A stretch of DNA of 64,000 nt, taken from Siphonodentalium dalli. Its lineage: Eukaryota > Mollusca > Scaphopoda > Gadilida > Siphonodentaliidae. The notes under the pieces were generated by a model. That model had not been told where the DNA came from, did no database searches, and worked only from the letters and a program-made list of their open reading frames with translations. Below are positions 9,740 to 22,234 of this stretch, piece by piece. The stretch lies in assembly GCA_032622095.1 (NCBI GenBank), contig CP136061.1, positions 6,768,734 through 6,832,733 on the forward strand, given 5' to 3'. Positions within the stretch are counted from its first letter, which is position 1. Every line of letters begins with the position of its first letter. A program made the position numbers and the translations under genes.

Positions 9740-10510
9740 CATTAAAAATATCTGTATCGCAGTCAAACAAGAACATTCCATGCTAAATAAGCCAACTAGT
9801 TCTTGGCTCTGCCATACATATTTTAAGAATTACTATGTTGTGAAATAGTTATGTCTCTGGCAATGCCCTTATTCGACTTTGTGATGCCATTTTCACAAAT
9901 CTGTCACCCAAGGTAATTTCCTACTAAATATAAGCAAAATAGGCCATTTCATGCTTGCATAGAAGACGTATGATGAATTACTATGGAGAGAAAGAGTAAT
10001 GTAGCTGGCCTTGCACCTACTTGACCTGGTGACCCTGATTAAACAAATCTGAATCACACATCACCAAAGGAGCCTCAATATTAAATGTGAACTAAATAGA
10101 GCTGGTGGTTCTTTCAAAGAACACTTTTCAAGTTTGCCAAATATGTTCTGGTGAAGTGGTGGGTGTGGGAGAGTTAAATGTCCTGTTGAAAGATTTGAAC
10201 AATACATATGATAGATTGATGTTGTAATTGGGAATTAATTACCTCTAGCAGATCTCCAGGAAATGTTTATAAAAATGTCAGACTTCACTTGCAATTTTTA
10301 ATATTTTGTGGAGTTATGTCCCTGCCCACATTTGACCCAGTGACCTCATTTGAACAAATCTGAATGTGAGTCACCTAGGCAATATCCACACCAACTATGA
10401 ACCCATTCGGTCTTATGGTTCCAGAGGAGAAGTTTAAAGAATTGTTGACGGACGGACGAGGAGTGATGACTATAGCTCCACCAGAGACTTTGTCTCAGGT
10501 GAGCCAAAAA
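9740..10510. repeat. Dispersed molluscan-type repeat, copy 1
   Basis: It contains repeated sub-blocks (gttatgtccctg..cagtgacctcatttgaacaaatctgaatgtgagtcacctagg..) and ends with gacggacgaggagtgatgac and a small stem GAGAC-ttt-GTCTC before aggtgagcc. The second copy is at 11745..12305. The class is unknown; the stem plus CTRR-like end would fit a Helitron tail, but the 5' end was not found. Confidence 0.6.
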
Positions 10511-11744
10511 CTATTGAAATTATAGAATGACTCCCCCCCCCCCCCCCCCACTTTGGATCAGAATTCAAACTTTTTTAATGGAAGGGGAAGAACTCCATCT
10601 TTAATATATAGAGTTATTCCCCCTGCATTGAAAATAATTTAGCTTTTTACTGCAATCGAGATGACAAAACTCTTTGGCAACTCAATAAAAACAACATGTC
10701 CACAGTTTATTATACTGGATAAGTTGATAATAGAATGTTTTGAAGCTTGCTCTTTCAAATGGTATATAATATGCCATATATTTTATATAATGTAATCTGG
10801 GGGTTAAACAATTAAGTAGTTTACTATTTTATATTCATTTTAGTCTATATAATTAATTTTGAGAAAACAAATTACATCTCATTGAACAATTCCACCCCCT
10901 CAACCCATGGGGACATCCCTGCAAGAATAGGACATCTGTGATTTATTGGATGCTTGTCTACATTTACCTAACAATATTTCCTTAACCTTGAAAGCCAGTG
11001 CATTCTCTTAGGTGAGGCTACCTGTGGGACACTCACATATATAAGACAATGCACTGACATGATACTAGTACTTTGTTATAAAATAATAAATATTGGACAA
11101 ATATTAAAACTAGGAGCTCATTTCTCTTGATCAATGGTCTATTATTTTATATTCATTTTATTTTAGTATATGTAATTGGTTTTGGAAAAACAATTACATC
11201 TCAATGAACAAATCTGATAAATTTGCCCCCTCCCCAAACATGTGGGGACATCCCTGCGAGAATAGGACATGTGTTATTTATTTGGATGTCTGACTATGTT
11301 GGCCTAACAATATTTCCTTGATCTTGAACCCCAGTGTATTCTCTTATATATAGGAGAATACACTGATGCAGGGTCTTTATTGCTGTACCAGCATAGCTCT
11401 GGTAATGAAATGGTTAATACTAATAATAAATGTGTAAACTGTCAAACAGTTAGAGTTGTATTTGAGATTGCTGTAAACACATAGGATTAAATTTCATTCA
11501 CACACATCTTTCTCTCTTAGCCTGATAAATGTGGATATTGAGATAAAAGGTAATTACTTTATAATGACTGGACACACAGCTGTGAGCACTGTGAGAATTA
11601 AGGCTGGTCAGTTCCTGGCATGTCATATAACTAAAGTGTAAGGCTTTTAATGGGGTGAACCTTGCAGGGATCTCTGGTGTGGGGTGGCAGGGACATGCAG
11701 TGGTGGGGAAGGTGTGGGGTGGAGGGGGGGGGGCAAGGGTTTAA

Positions 11745-12305
11745 AACAAGGATTTGAATTAACTTTTTTTTAAGAGTTATGTCCCTGGGCCCTGGCTCTG
11801 CCCCTATTTGACCCAGTGACCCCATTTGAACAAATCTGAACCCCAGTCACACAAGGACTCTCCATACCAAATGTAAGCTAAATCGGTCAAATGGTTCAAA
11901 AGAAGAAGTCATTCTAAGAATTACTATGGAGGAATAGAGTTATGGCCCTGGTTTCTCAACTAATCAACCTGGTGACCTCATTTTAACAAATCTGAATGTG
12001 AGTCAACTAGGGAACATCCACACCAAATATGAATCCATACGGCCTTATAGTTCAGTAAAAGAAGTCGTTCTAAGAATTACTATGGAGGAATAGTGTTATG
12101 GCCCTGCTTTCACAACTATTCCACCCAGTGACCTCATTTTAACAAATCTGAATGTGATTCACCTAGGGAACATCCACACCAAATATGAACACGTTAAGTC
12201 TTACGGTTCGGGACGAGAAGATGATTGTTGACGGACGGACGGACGACGGACGAGGAGTGATGACTATAGCTCCACCGGAGACTTCGTCTCAGGTGAGCTA
12301 AAAAC
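11745..12305. repeat. Dispersed molluscan-type repeat, copy 2
   Basis: Same terminal block as at 10450..10510 (GGAGACTTCGTCTCAGGTGA at the end), with three internal sub-blocks beginning aagaattactatggaggaat. Confidence 0.6.
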
Positions 12306-12390
12306 ATCCATTACCCTGCAGGGAGCCCGACACATATATAGAAGCATATAGAAAAGTGTCGTCTGCTCATGTTTGTCTGGGGCTCTGTAT
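12305..12390. mobile_element. Family C hairpin
   Basis: accctgcagggagcccgac.. pairs with ..gtctggggctctgtatgggt around the conserved GTCGTCTGCTC core. A similar but inverted copy followed by the same solo hairpin lies at 23128..23216. Confidence 0.65.
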
Positions 12391-12452
12391 GGGTGAAATT
12401 ATAAAATTGTTAAAGAATACAAGAAAAAATTATTAAAATTGTAAAAAATTGT

Positions 12453-12527
12453 TAGGCCAATGCATTCTCTTATATATGCGAGGCGACCTATGGTCGACTC
12501 GCATATATAAGAGAATGCATTGGCACA
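12453..12527. mobile_element. Solo A/B hairpin module
   Basis: GCCAATGCATTCTCTTATAT..GCGAGGCGACC-tat-GGTCGACTCGC.. and the inverse arm: a near-perfect 70-bp palindrome with a 3-base loop and one mismatch. Confidence 0.85.
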
Positions 12528-12997
12528 GGGTAAAAAAAATCCCGACTTCCGACTGGATTTGATATGGCGGGTCACATATCACCAAATTGGCAGACGACAC
12601 ATCACACATTGCATAATCAAGGAGCCCAATGGGATCTTCACCATCTGGGAACTTAAATCTTGAGCCTAAGTATCCCATAGCAGATGAGCCATAATGAAAT
12701 CCCCAGTGTTTTTTTCGAAATTGGCCAATAAAAAGCTAATTCAAAAGTGCTGAATAGATCAACAGTCCACACAAAGTTAGGTGACGAAAGTATTTCATAC
12801 TACGGAAATATCGTACTACGAAAACTAAAATTTATTTTGTAAAGGCAACATTGATTGAATGAGGACGATAAACAGACCTTGGTTGATGTATGACAATAAA
12901 AAGGGTGCGATGTTCTGTAGTGTGTGCATTCAGGCTGGCGTGAGTAACCATTTCGTTGCTGGCTACTAGTGGCTAGACATCATTGAAACTGTATATA

Positions 12998-13608
12998 CAG
13001 GGATTTTTTAGGTGTCCTCAGGGTCCGTTATTCGGCCCCATTCCCAATGGGAAAAAGGCACCTTTATTCCCAATTTTCAACCACCAAATTCCCAATTGCA
13101 GGCAGGTATATAATACCATCGGGTTTATTGAATAATTATCAATTTTTACGATGTTTTGTACACTCAGTCGATCGATAAACGGCTGAAAACAAGTAGTAAA
13201 TCAGCGACATTGGTAGCCCGCATCGTATAATGTACACACGGCGACCTAACTATTAGCTTAACATGCGAATTACCTCCCCTCTACCAGTCAGTGCATTTAT
13301 GAAAGAGGGAGGATAACTTTAAATAAATTGCTGATTTATATAAAACATGTGTACAGGAAATACTTGTCATGTCGCACAATTCAAAATACTATGTGAAAAA
13401 ACTAACAAAGCGGGGAAACAAGCCGGAGCAGACTATCACAAAGTTTAAGTTGCGTTATACACCGAAAATTACTATTTACTTGTGTGTAACAGTGATTAAT
13501 TGAATTTTTCTAAAACATGGAAAATTCCCAATTTTGGTTTGTGAAGACACATTTTTCCCAATTCGAAGGGACCCGGACCCATTCCCAAAATAGGCAGAAA
13601 AATCCCTG
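12998..13608. mobile_element. hAT-like non-autonomous element
   Basis: The ends CAGGGATTTTTTAGG and CAGAAAAATCCCTG are inverted, with further inverted matches inside (tcccaatggg/cccattcccaa, ggtgtcctcagggtcc/gggacccggaccc). The flanks tgtatata and atatattc do not form a clear duplication. It has no ORF. Confidence 0.65.
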
Positions 13609-14029
13609 ATATATTCAAACTTCATGAGACAGCGACATGTCAGCTCTAACATTTAACCAGCCATTTCAAATAATATTGGATTAATCGTAAAAACGCTTAA
13701 TCTGTACACTGGTTACGAATTTTTTGTTGATTAGGCAGGCTGTTAAAATAAAATACCTAAGGCCAAAACAACGAGAGGCCGATCACGATCGGCAGATGTT
13801 AACCCATCCCTTGGCGATGATTTTGAACCGATTTAAACAAATTTGGTGTGGTGATTCGGGGTACCATTGGCAGAGTTATAATGATGTTAGTTTTTCAAAT
13901 TTTTTTGGACACATTGGGAACCATTTTATCAACTTGTATCATAATCATCAATATCTAAATAAAAACAAATGAAAGAGTCAATGACATTTTTTTTATTATT
14001 ATTATAAAAGTAAAAAAAAATAATAATTC

Positions 14030-15262
14030 TTTCAAAAAAGGGTCATAACTCCTTTAAAATAAATCGGATCAAACCCATATTCAACTCACTCAGTATTTTG
14101 GGGTGTGAAACTCACATACCAAATTTGGTTCCAATCAGATAAAAAATGTTTGAGTTATGGCAATGTGTTAATTCTGAGTGGAAAAAGGGCCATAACTCTG
14201 TAACAAAATCTCGGATCAAATCCAAATTCAAACTCGATATGTATTTTGGGCTGAGAAACCCATATACAAAATTTGGTTCCGATCGGATAGAAAATGTTTG
14301 AGTTATCGCATTATGTACTCACATACCAAATTTACATACATCTCAATTCTATTAAGTATCAGGAATGTTGAGAAGGGTTCATTTTAACTACAAAAGTCCA
14401 TACTGTACAATCGAATGGGATATAATAGGAGAATGACTACATGAAAAATATACAAAAGCATAAAATTGATGACCAGGGTTAACAATTTTAACTCTATAAA
14501 ATTAGGGGACTGTATGTCACTTGAACAATGCATTGATAGGCAGCCTAAATCTGACAAAGAGCTGCCTGGGAGTCCTGAGCCAACAGGGTCCACACACTAT
14601 GGAAATGCAATAAACAGATGTCTAGCAGCAGTGAGTATCAGATTTCATTATCAATAATAGAGTTTAACTCTAGTCTCTTTCTCACAGATACCACAGTTAA
14701 TTATAAGCTGCTTCTGGTTATATGTTGCAAGCAAATATCAAATCTGTTCAATTCTAAGTTAAAACGGGGCCATAACTCTGGTATAAAAAACAGGATCTGA
14801 CCCATATTCAAACTCGATCTGTATTTTGAGTTGACAAACTCACATACCAAATATGGTTCCTATCAGATGAAAACTAGTAGATTTATTGAAGCATGCATTA
14901 ATTCTATGTCAAAGGGCCATAACTCCATTAAAAATAATCTGATCAAACCCATATTCGAACTCGAACTGTATGTTAGGTGGAGAAACTGACATACCAAATT
15001 TGGTTCTGATCAGTTCTGATCAGATCATTTTTTTTTAGTTATCATAGAATTTGTGAATTCTAAGTCGAAAAAGGGCCATAACTCCGTAAATAAAATTCCG
15101 ATCAAATCCATATTCGAACTCGATCTGTATTTTGGGCCAAGAAACTTACATACTAAATTTGGTTCCGATCAGATAGATAATATTTCAGTTATCGCACCAT
15201 GCGTAAAGTGTCTACAGACAGACAGACAGACAGACAGACAGACGGACGGACGGACTAACGAC
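14030..15262. repeat. Dispersed repeat with about five diverged internal units, CAGA/GACG tail
   Basis: The units share gggccataactc..ggatcaaacccatattcaaactcgatctgtattttggg..ctcacataccaaatttggttccgatcagat. They end in (cagaca)n then (gacg)n at 15216..15256. This arrangement is common in molluscan genomes; the class is uncertain. Confidence 0.6.
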
Positions 15263-15559
15263 GAGTGGTCAATCCGGGCAACGACACTATGTTTACCATA
15301 CTATGGTATGGGTAAACATAAAAATGATGCGTGTTTCCCGTAACCCGACCGACCGTCTTCAAAACCCCCCGACCCAAGTTCATTTTATTGGTTTTAAATA
15401 AAAAAAATCAATCTATAAACCGACCGACCGACCGACCGCACTGATAACCAAACTATGTACACGTGGTTCCATTTTATCTGATTCACCTCGCAAGATAAAT
15501 AATATCTTTGATATATTTATATATATTTCGCAAAGCATAGTCACTCTAACGGAAAGTCA

Positions 15560-15760
15560 TATTTAATACGATCTGATGCAATACCGGAAGATCTCATCAA
15601 GAGTTATCGTTCCTCTTCGCTGACCGGAAGCACGTGTTTGTGTTTGTGTTGATATTTACATTAAACATGATGGATGTTGCGGTTGATTAGAATCGAACCG
15701 AATCGATTCGAACAAGTTCATCTCAACGATGGCGGTTGCACATGGGTCGATTCGAAGTCT
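15560..15760. promoter_or_regulatory. Possible promoter-like block in transketolase intron 1
   Basis: It contains ETS cores ACCGGAAG (15583, 15622) and a CACGTG E-box (15631..15636) in CpG-richer sequence. The string CGGAAGCACGTGTTTGTGT is the same, apart from one T, as that at the transketolase promoter (about 30594..30611). It could be an alternative promoter, a duplicated promoter piece or chance. Confidence 0.3.
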
Positions 15761-16572
15761 CTGAGTGAAAATGGAGACGTGTTCTCTTTAATATTTACAA
15801 GCTGTATAACCACAGACTACAATCGATGCAATCAGGTTCCTCTTTCGTGTCCGGTTCGGAGTTATATCGTCCGGTTTGATAGCACAAAATACACTGTTTT
15901 CGAATGTCGTTCTCTTTCTCAAGAATTGACAAGTTACTGAATCCGATTTTTGGCGCATTAATTAGAATGGTTTTTCGTCACAAGAACACAACAATGTTCG
16001 GATTGCCAGATCACAATTTTACTGGGTGCATACAAAATTCAGGATGTGTTGATAAAAATCTTATAAATGTTGTCTCACATTCAATTATGTGATTTAATTG
16101 CAGGTTTCATATATATAAAACCCAGAAATATCATTTACATCTAAATATTAACTCAAATAATAGTTATCTTCCCCATAAACATGCAAGATTTGCAATTGAA
16201 AACTCAGAAAGTTTGTGCTGATTGTTAGCAAGTGCAGGGCTTTGTATTTTTTCGCATGCATGTTAATCGCAATTTACAACAGATATAATACACAAAATGA
16301 AGCCCATGGAATGACTTTGCATGAACAGGATGTTGTATTGTGGTATGGTAAGATATATATTACATATAGAACACCTTTACTTTGTCCATAGTATGCACAA
16401 TTTGAATTCCACATGCCATGCATGATTAACTAACTGATAAGCTACATACTATGATATAGATACCAACACTAACTAGTATCAACAGAAAACCGACTTTGCC
16501 ACTTCAAATTTTCTGGTTTAATACAAAACGTCCAACAGGACATCGAAAGTGGGCCTGTGATAAAACAAAATG

Positions 16573-16703
16573 TCCAATCATGGGGTGTTAGGTCCATTCA
16601 TGGGGTGTTAGGTCCATTCATGGGGTGTAAGGTCCACTCGTGGGGTGTTGGGTCCATTCATGGGGTGTTAGGTCCACTCATGGGGTGTTAGGTCCACTCA
16701 TGA
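16573..16703. repeat. 20-bp minisatellite
   Basis: About seven units of ggtccattcatggggtgtta with C/T and A/G variants. Confidence 0.9.
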
Positions 16704-16794
16704 ATATTCCCAGCTAAAAATTTTGCTTGGTTCAGGAGGTGTGAACTTCAGTTTGAAATAGGGGGTCCTGACATTTCCCAACAAAGACCCTGAA

Positions 16795-17465
16795 GCCAAC
16801 TAATAAACTTCTCATCTCTCCCCCGCGCCCCCTAAAATGTTTAACTGTCAACTAATAAATTACTCATCTCTCCCCCGTGCCCCTACAACAACTCATCTCT
16901 CCCCCGCATCCCCTACAATGTTAACTGTCAACTAATAGATTACTTATCTCTCCCCCGTGCCCCTACAACAACTCATCTCTCCCCCGCATCCCCTACAATG
17001 TTAACTGTCAACTAATAAATTACTCATCTCTCCCCCGCGCCCCCTAAAATGTTTAACTGTCAACTAATAAATTACTCATCTCTCCCCCGTGCCCCTACAA
17101 CAACTCATCTCTCCCCCGCATCCCCTACAATGTTAACTGTCAACTAATAGATTACTTATCTCTCCCACATGCCCCCTACAACTAATCTCTCCCCCACTCC
17201 CCATACAACGTTGACTGTTCCCCGCACCCACTACAACATTAACTGTCCACTAACAAATTACTCATCTCTCACACGTGGCCCCTATAACGTTACTAGAAAT
17301 TAACTGTCAATTAATAAATTACTCATCTCTCCCCCATGCCCCCTACAACTTGAACTCATCTCTCCCCCGTGCCCCCCTACAACAACTCATCTCTCCACTG
17401 CACCCCCTACAACAACTCATCTCTCCCCCGCGCCTCTACAACATTAATTCATCTCTCCCCGTGCC
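16795..17465. repeat. Pyrimidine-rich minisatellite with mixed unit lengths
   Basis: The core ctcatctctcccccgcgccc is followed by either ctacaacaa (short unit) or ctacaatgttaactgtcaactaataaatta (long unit), in irregular alternation. A block of about 190 bp (16800..16990 and 17033..17170) is repeated. Confidence 0.9.
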
Positions 17466-18178
17466 ATGCGGACATGTAAACTGTCTACTGTTATCTGTTT
17501 TATATGTTTCCCCTCAATATATCAGTTTTATCACTAATTTGTCGGTTGCTCTGGGTCATTGTATGGTGTTTGATGGTGGTTAGGCATGGCCCACACGAGA
17601 CCATAAAAAAATAAAATGAAAAAATAAAATAAAATGAAAAGCCCATATTTTTTTTGGGCTCGTTACGGGAAATACGCATTCATTTTGTTTTAGCCTAAAT
17701 GCATTGTCCCATATTGGATGTACAGGCTAGCAGTACTTAACTCAATGGTTACGTAATGTGTCATAAACTGACTCCCGTCTAATAACAACAACCTGGCTTC
17801 ACACCATAAAAGGTTTGAATATAAGAGATACTCAACAGTTATCATCTCACGATAATAAGCAACATTTGTTTTCAACTCTGCAAAAACAGAAATGACATCT
17901 AACACAGCTCATTACTTTATTAGTTATAATATTTAGTTTTCAAAGTTGTTTTGAGTTGTTTGAATTATGATTTTATTCTGAGTAACAAATACAGTTTAAA
18001 ACATTTATTTTAGTCATCAATTGTGAACCGCCCAGAAAATGGGGATTTAATTTGGCCAATGTTTTTTTTTTAAATGGCCAAAAAAAAACATTCGGCCAAA
18101 ATGTTTTTAATTTGGCCAATAAAATTTTCATTTGGCCAAACTTTTGGCCACAAGATTTTTTGGTCCAGCGCTAACACT

Positions 18179-18800
18179 GCCAGAGGATGAATTTGATAAT
18201 GCTAGCCCAATGTGCATGGTAGCATCACTAAATTCACCCTATGTGGACCAGGTGCGTAGGAAGGTATAATTATTGGGGGGGGGGGGGGGGGGGGTATCAG
18301 GGGCGTAGGAAAGTAGAATATGAGGGGCTATGGCCATCAACGACAGCCACAGGCTGGAGATGGGGAAAGCACGAGAGGGGTGTCCCCTCTCTTTGGTGGG
18401 GGTCTGGGGAAAAATTTTCTGAATTTAAAACCCTCAGATCGCATTTCGTTGCATCTGTGACAGCAATTATGTTAAATTTTGGAGCTTTGGACAAATTAGA
18501 TAGCGTTTGTGGGATAACACGATGATTTCTGAGAGAGTACTAACAAGGAGGTTTATAAGGAGCAAAGGCCGGTGGATAGCACCATACAGGGAGTTATAAT
18601 TTATTACCCGATAAAATTAACCTAAATGTTTGTACTTGTATGATAACACAAACCAGTGGTAGTTTAATTGTTGACCATTTTCTGGAAATTATTGGGGGGG
18701 GGTATTTACCCCCTTACCCCCCCCCCCCCCCTCCCGGTTCCTACGCCCCTGATGTGGACCCCCATCCTGAAAATGTCCAGCACCATATTTTGAGACCTGA
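18179..18800. mobile_element. Family D MITE fragment split by a hAT-like insertion
   Basis: gccagaggatgaatttgata..tagcatcactaaattcaccctatgtggac continues after the insertion as ccccatcctgaaaatgtccagcaccatat, matching the D end at 59055..59085. Confidence 0.7.
18249..18751. mobile_element. hAT-like element, perfect 8-bp TSD
   Basis: The ends CAGGTGCGTAGGAA and TTCCTACGCCCCTG are flanked by atgtggac on both sides (18241..18248, 18752..18759). A second copy of the left end (CAGGGGCGTAGGAA) lies at 18298, after a G20 run, so the left terminus is duplicated. A C15 run lies by the right end. Confidence 0.88.
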
Positions 18801-18842
18801 TTGTAACCAGAGTGTATTCATAACCGTGTACGAGTATATATA

Positions 18843-19240
18843 TTAACCCTTTACCCAACATAAGGGCCCTGTGCCAATGCATTCTCTTATATATGCGAGT
18901 CGACCATAGGTCGCCTCGCATATATAAGAGAATGCATTGGCTTAACACATTAAAAATTATAAAATTGTTAAAGAATGTAAGAAAAAATGGTAAAAAGTGT
19001 TAAAAAAAGATTTTTGTTAGGCCAATGCATTCTCTTATATATGCGAGGCGACCTATGGTCGACTCGCATATATAAGAGAATGCATTGGCACAGGGCATAA
19101 CTAACTATCACAATGTGGTCAAGGAGCCGGTTCCAATGATATCCATATTTGTATGGTTCTATTGAGACAGACCGAAGATATTTTAGGCTGTTGAAGCTTT
19201 ATTTGGTCGGTTTTGGCCGTTTTGTTGGGTAAAGGGTTAA
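18843..19240. mobile_element. Family A MITE (piggyBac-like), copy 1
   Basis: TTAA|CCCTTTACCCAACA at the left and TGTTGGGTAAAGGG|TTAA at the right, that is CCC-starting TIRs inside TTAA, as for piggyBac elements. Inside are two copies of the 70-bp hairpin module (18874..18942 and 19019..19088) separated by A/T-rich sequence, then a conserved tail (tggttctattgagacagaccgaag). Confidence 0.88.
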
Positions 19241-19261
19241 TAAGTTCACCACTCTTTTCAG

Positions 19262-20277
19262 GTTTCAGTTAACCCTTTATGGAGCCCCAGACAGAGAGAG
19301 AACAATGCACTGATGACTGTCGTCTGCTTGGGTCCACGAGAGGCTCCTTACGGGAGTGTTATATAACCCTTTCATGATGGGAACTTTATGGAGCCCAGAT
19401 AGATAGAACAATGCAGTGATGACTGTCGGCTGCTTGGGTCAGTCTGAGGCTCCTTACGGGAGTGTTATATAACCATATCATAACCGGAGCTTTATGGAGC
19501 CCAGGACAGAGAGAACAATTCAGTGATAACTGTCGTCTGCTTGGGTCCACGAGAGGCTCCTTACGGGAGTGTTATATAACCCTTTCATGATGGGAACTTT
19601 ATGGAGCCCAGATAGATAGAACAAAGCACTGATGACTGTCCGCTGCTTGGGTCCGTCTGAGGCTCCATATGGGAGTGTTATATAACCATATCATGACGGG
19701 AGCTTTATGGAGCCCCAGACAGAGAGAACAATGCAGTGATGACTGTCGTCTGCTTGGGTCCATGTGGGGCTCCTTATGGGAGTGTTATATAACCCTTTAA
19801 TATCTTTAAACCCTTTATGGAGCCCCAGACAGAGAGAACAATGCAGTGATGACTGTCATCTGCTTGGGTCCATGTGGGGCTCCTTATGGGAGTGTTATAT
19901 AACCCTTTAATATCTTTAAACCTTTTATGAAGCACCAGACAGAGAGAACAATGCACTGATGACTGTCGTCTGCTTGGGTCCATCTGAGGCTCCTTATGGG
20001 AGTGTTATATAACCTTTTCATGACAGGAGCTTTATGAAGCACCAGATAGAGAGAACAATGCAGTGATGACTGTCGTCTGCTTGGGTCCATGTGGGGCTCC
20101 TTATGGGAGTGTTATATAACCTTTTCATGACGGGAGCTTTATGAAGCACCAGACAGAGAGAACAATGCACTGATGACTGTCGTCTGCTTGGGTCCATGTG
20201 GGGCTCCTTATGGGAGTGTTATATAACCTTTTCATGACAGGAGCTTTATGAAGCACCAGATAGAGAGAACATTGCAC
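19262..20277. repeat. About 105-bp tandem array of a family C hairpin
   Basis: About ten units: ctttatggagccccagacag..gaacaatgca(c/g)tgatgactgtcgtctgcttgggtcc..ggggctccttatgggagtgttatataacc. The outer parts of each unit (gagcccc/ggggctc) pair, so every unit can fold. Confidence 0.9.
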
Positions 20278-20311
20278 TCTGTTATCCTGTGTCAGTGTAT
20301 TCTCTTATATA

Positions 20312-20679
20312 CAGGGGCGCCGGAAGCATCCAAGGGCAGGGGGGGGGCAGAGCCTACAAAAATGGCACTTTTCCGCAAAAAAGGGCATTTTCTCCGCAAA
20401 CTCGGGAAAATAACCATAAATTCATTGTGGCAAAAATCCCTATTTTAATGGTATTTGTCGGTTTTTATGGCCGTTTTGTGATAAAATTGACAAAAAATTA
20501 ATATTCCTTGTGAAATTGGTGGTATTTGGACCAAAAAAGTCACATTTTGCTATAAAAACACGAGATTAAACACACAAAAAGCATTTTCTGTCTCCAGAAA
20601 AAGGGCAAGTCCTGCCCCCGCTTGGTCAAGGGCAGGGGGGTCAGCTGCCCCCTCTGCCCCCCCTCTTCCGGCGCCCCTG
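20312..20679. mobile_element. hAT-like element inserted in an A/B hairpin arm, perfect 8-bp TSD
   Basis: The ends CAGGGGCGCCGGAAG and CTTCCGGCGCCCCTG form a perfect 15-bp TIR. cttatata flanks both sides (20304..20311, 20680..20687). The interrupted sequence tcagtgtattctcttatata..tggg is a family A/B hairpin arm. Confidence 0.93.
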
Positions 20680-21076
20680 CTTATATATGGGAGACAGGTT
20701 CATAATTAACGATTAGTCGGTGGCAGAGAGTAACAGTACAGCATACCACACTCATATCACGATTCAGTAATTAGTTAAATCATATAAAATGAAACTTAAC
20801 ACTGACAGTAATTTTATAATTGCCTTTCAGTTGCTATCAGACTACAGAATGTCATATGCAGAAACAGGCAGCTCAGAATTCCACTATGGTATCACTGAAC
20901 CACTCATTTAAATGTACATGGCTTATTATATGACATAATCAAGGGGGGAAGGCTTTGTATACCCAAGTGAATGAAGCAAACGCGAATTTTACCAGTAGGT
21001 CTGAAATTCTGAATCCCCAAGTGTTACGTAATCATCGAAACCAGTTGATTATTGTGTCAACTCCACACTTTCTACT

Positions 21077-21848
21077 GGAAATTTTGAACATTCGATATAA
21101 AAATGACTAATGAATATAGGGCTGATATTGGAGCCGGTATCGAGCGACCTTAATTGTTGTATCGGTGTCGAGATTTGACACGCCTTTGCATGCCTGGCTA
21201 AGCTGATTGCTGTTCACCTCAGAAATAATTCGTGCGCGAAGCCTTGTTGATTGGTGAACCATCCAATGTTAATATTCATTTTCGGAACAGCGCGTCCACT
21301 GAACGGACTCAATTTATTTCCCATCCCACCCGCCCTTATAATAATATATACATTAAATTCTGTTATATTTTAGTTATGTGTAATGGCATTTTTACCTTAG
21401 GCAGAATCGGTGGTATGCCCTATAACGGTGGCAGATGATTAGTGAGTACTGAGTATACTGTAGCGGATATATATGTGAGTAGATATCTATATCATTATAC
21501 ATGTATGTGATATTGTACAACATCTATTGTTTGAATGTATATGCACTTATAGTATGTATAAATATTACATTGATGTAAAATCAGCAGCCACGTAGAAATT
21601 TTATGATTTGAATGCTTTGAGTAGAATTACGGCCAAAATAAATATTTAAAAAACATATTGGCATGTTATAGTTTATATAGACCCTGAGAATTCATTTGGA
21701 AATTTTGAACATTCGATATAAAAATGACTAATGAATATAGGGCTGATATTGGAGCCGGTATCGAGCGACCTTAATTGTTGTATCGGTGTCGAGATTTGAC
21801 ACGCCTTTGCATGCCTGGCTAAGCTGATTGCTGTTCACCTCAGAAATA
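21077..21848. repeat. Two direct copies of a 150-bp sequence, 619 bp apart
   Basis: 21077..21228 and 21696..21847 (ggaaattttgaacattcgat..ctgttcacctcagaaataa) look identical by eye. Between them lie about 470 unique bases. They could be a tandem duplication or very short LTRs; no TG..CA ends or clear target duplication were seen. Confidence 0.8.
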
Positions 21849-22234
21849 AAAAAATTTTGGGTTGAATTTTGTTTGGGTATGCTTATAGCGAATTTAAAAA
21901 CAAACTGGTTAAAACCTTATGGGCATATTATAACTCAAAACTATCACCAAGTATTCATAGTAATAATTTTGATGCCCATGAAAAACGTAAGATTCCCTGG
22001 CACTAAACCTACAAAATAAGTCTGGCACTGAAAAAAGAGTAGAGAATATAAGTAAAAATTATTAAAATTGTAAAAAATTGTAAAAAATAATAACAAATGA
22101 TGAAAATTTGTTAGGCCAATGCATTCTTTTATATATGCGAGGCGACCTATGGTCGACTCGCATATATAAGAGAATGCATTGGCACAGGGTATATGGGTTG
22201 ATACAAAAATCGAACTTGGCACTGAAAGGGTTAA
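21849..22234. mobile_element. Family B MITE, left end missing
   Basis: The body (ttttgggttgaattttgttt.., aaaacgtaagattccctggca) and right end GGCACTGAAAGGG|TTAA match the copy at 28506..28918. The hairpin module is at 22113..22187. The left terminus is replaced by the 150-bp direct repeat. Confidence 0.82.
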
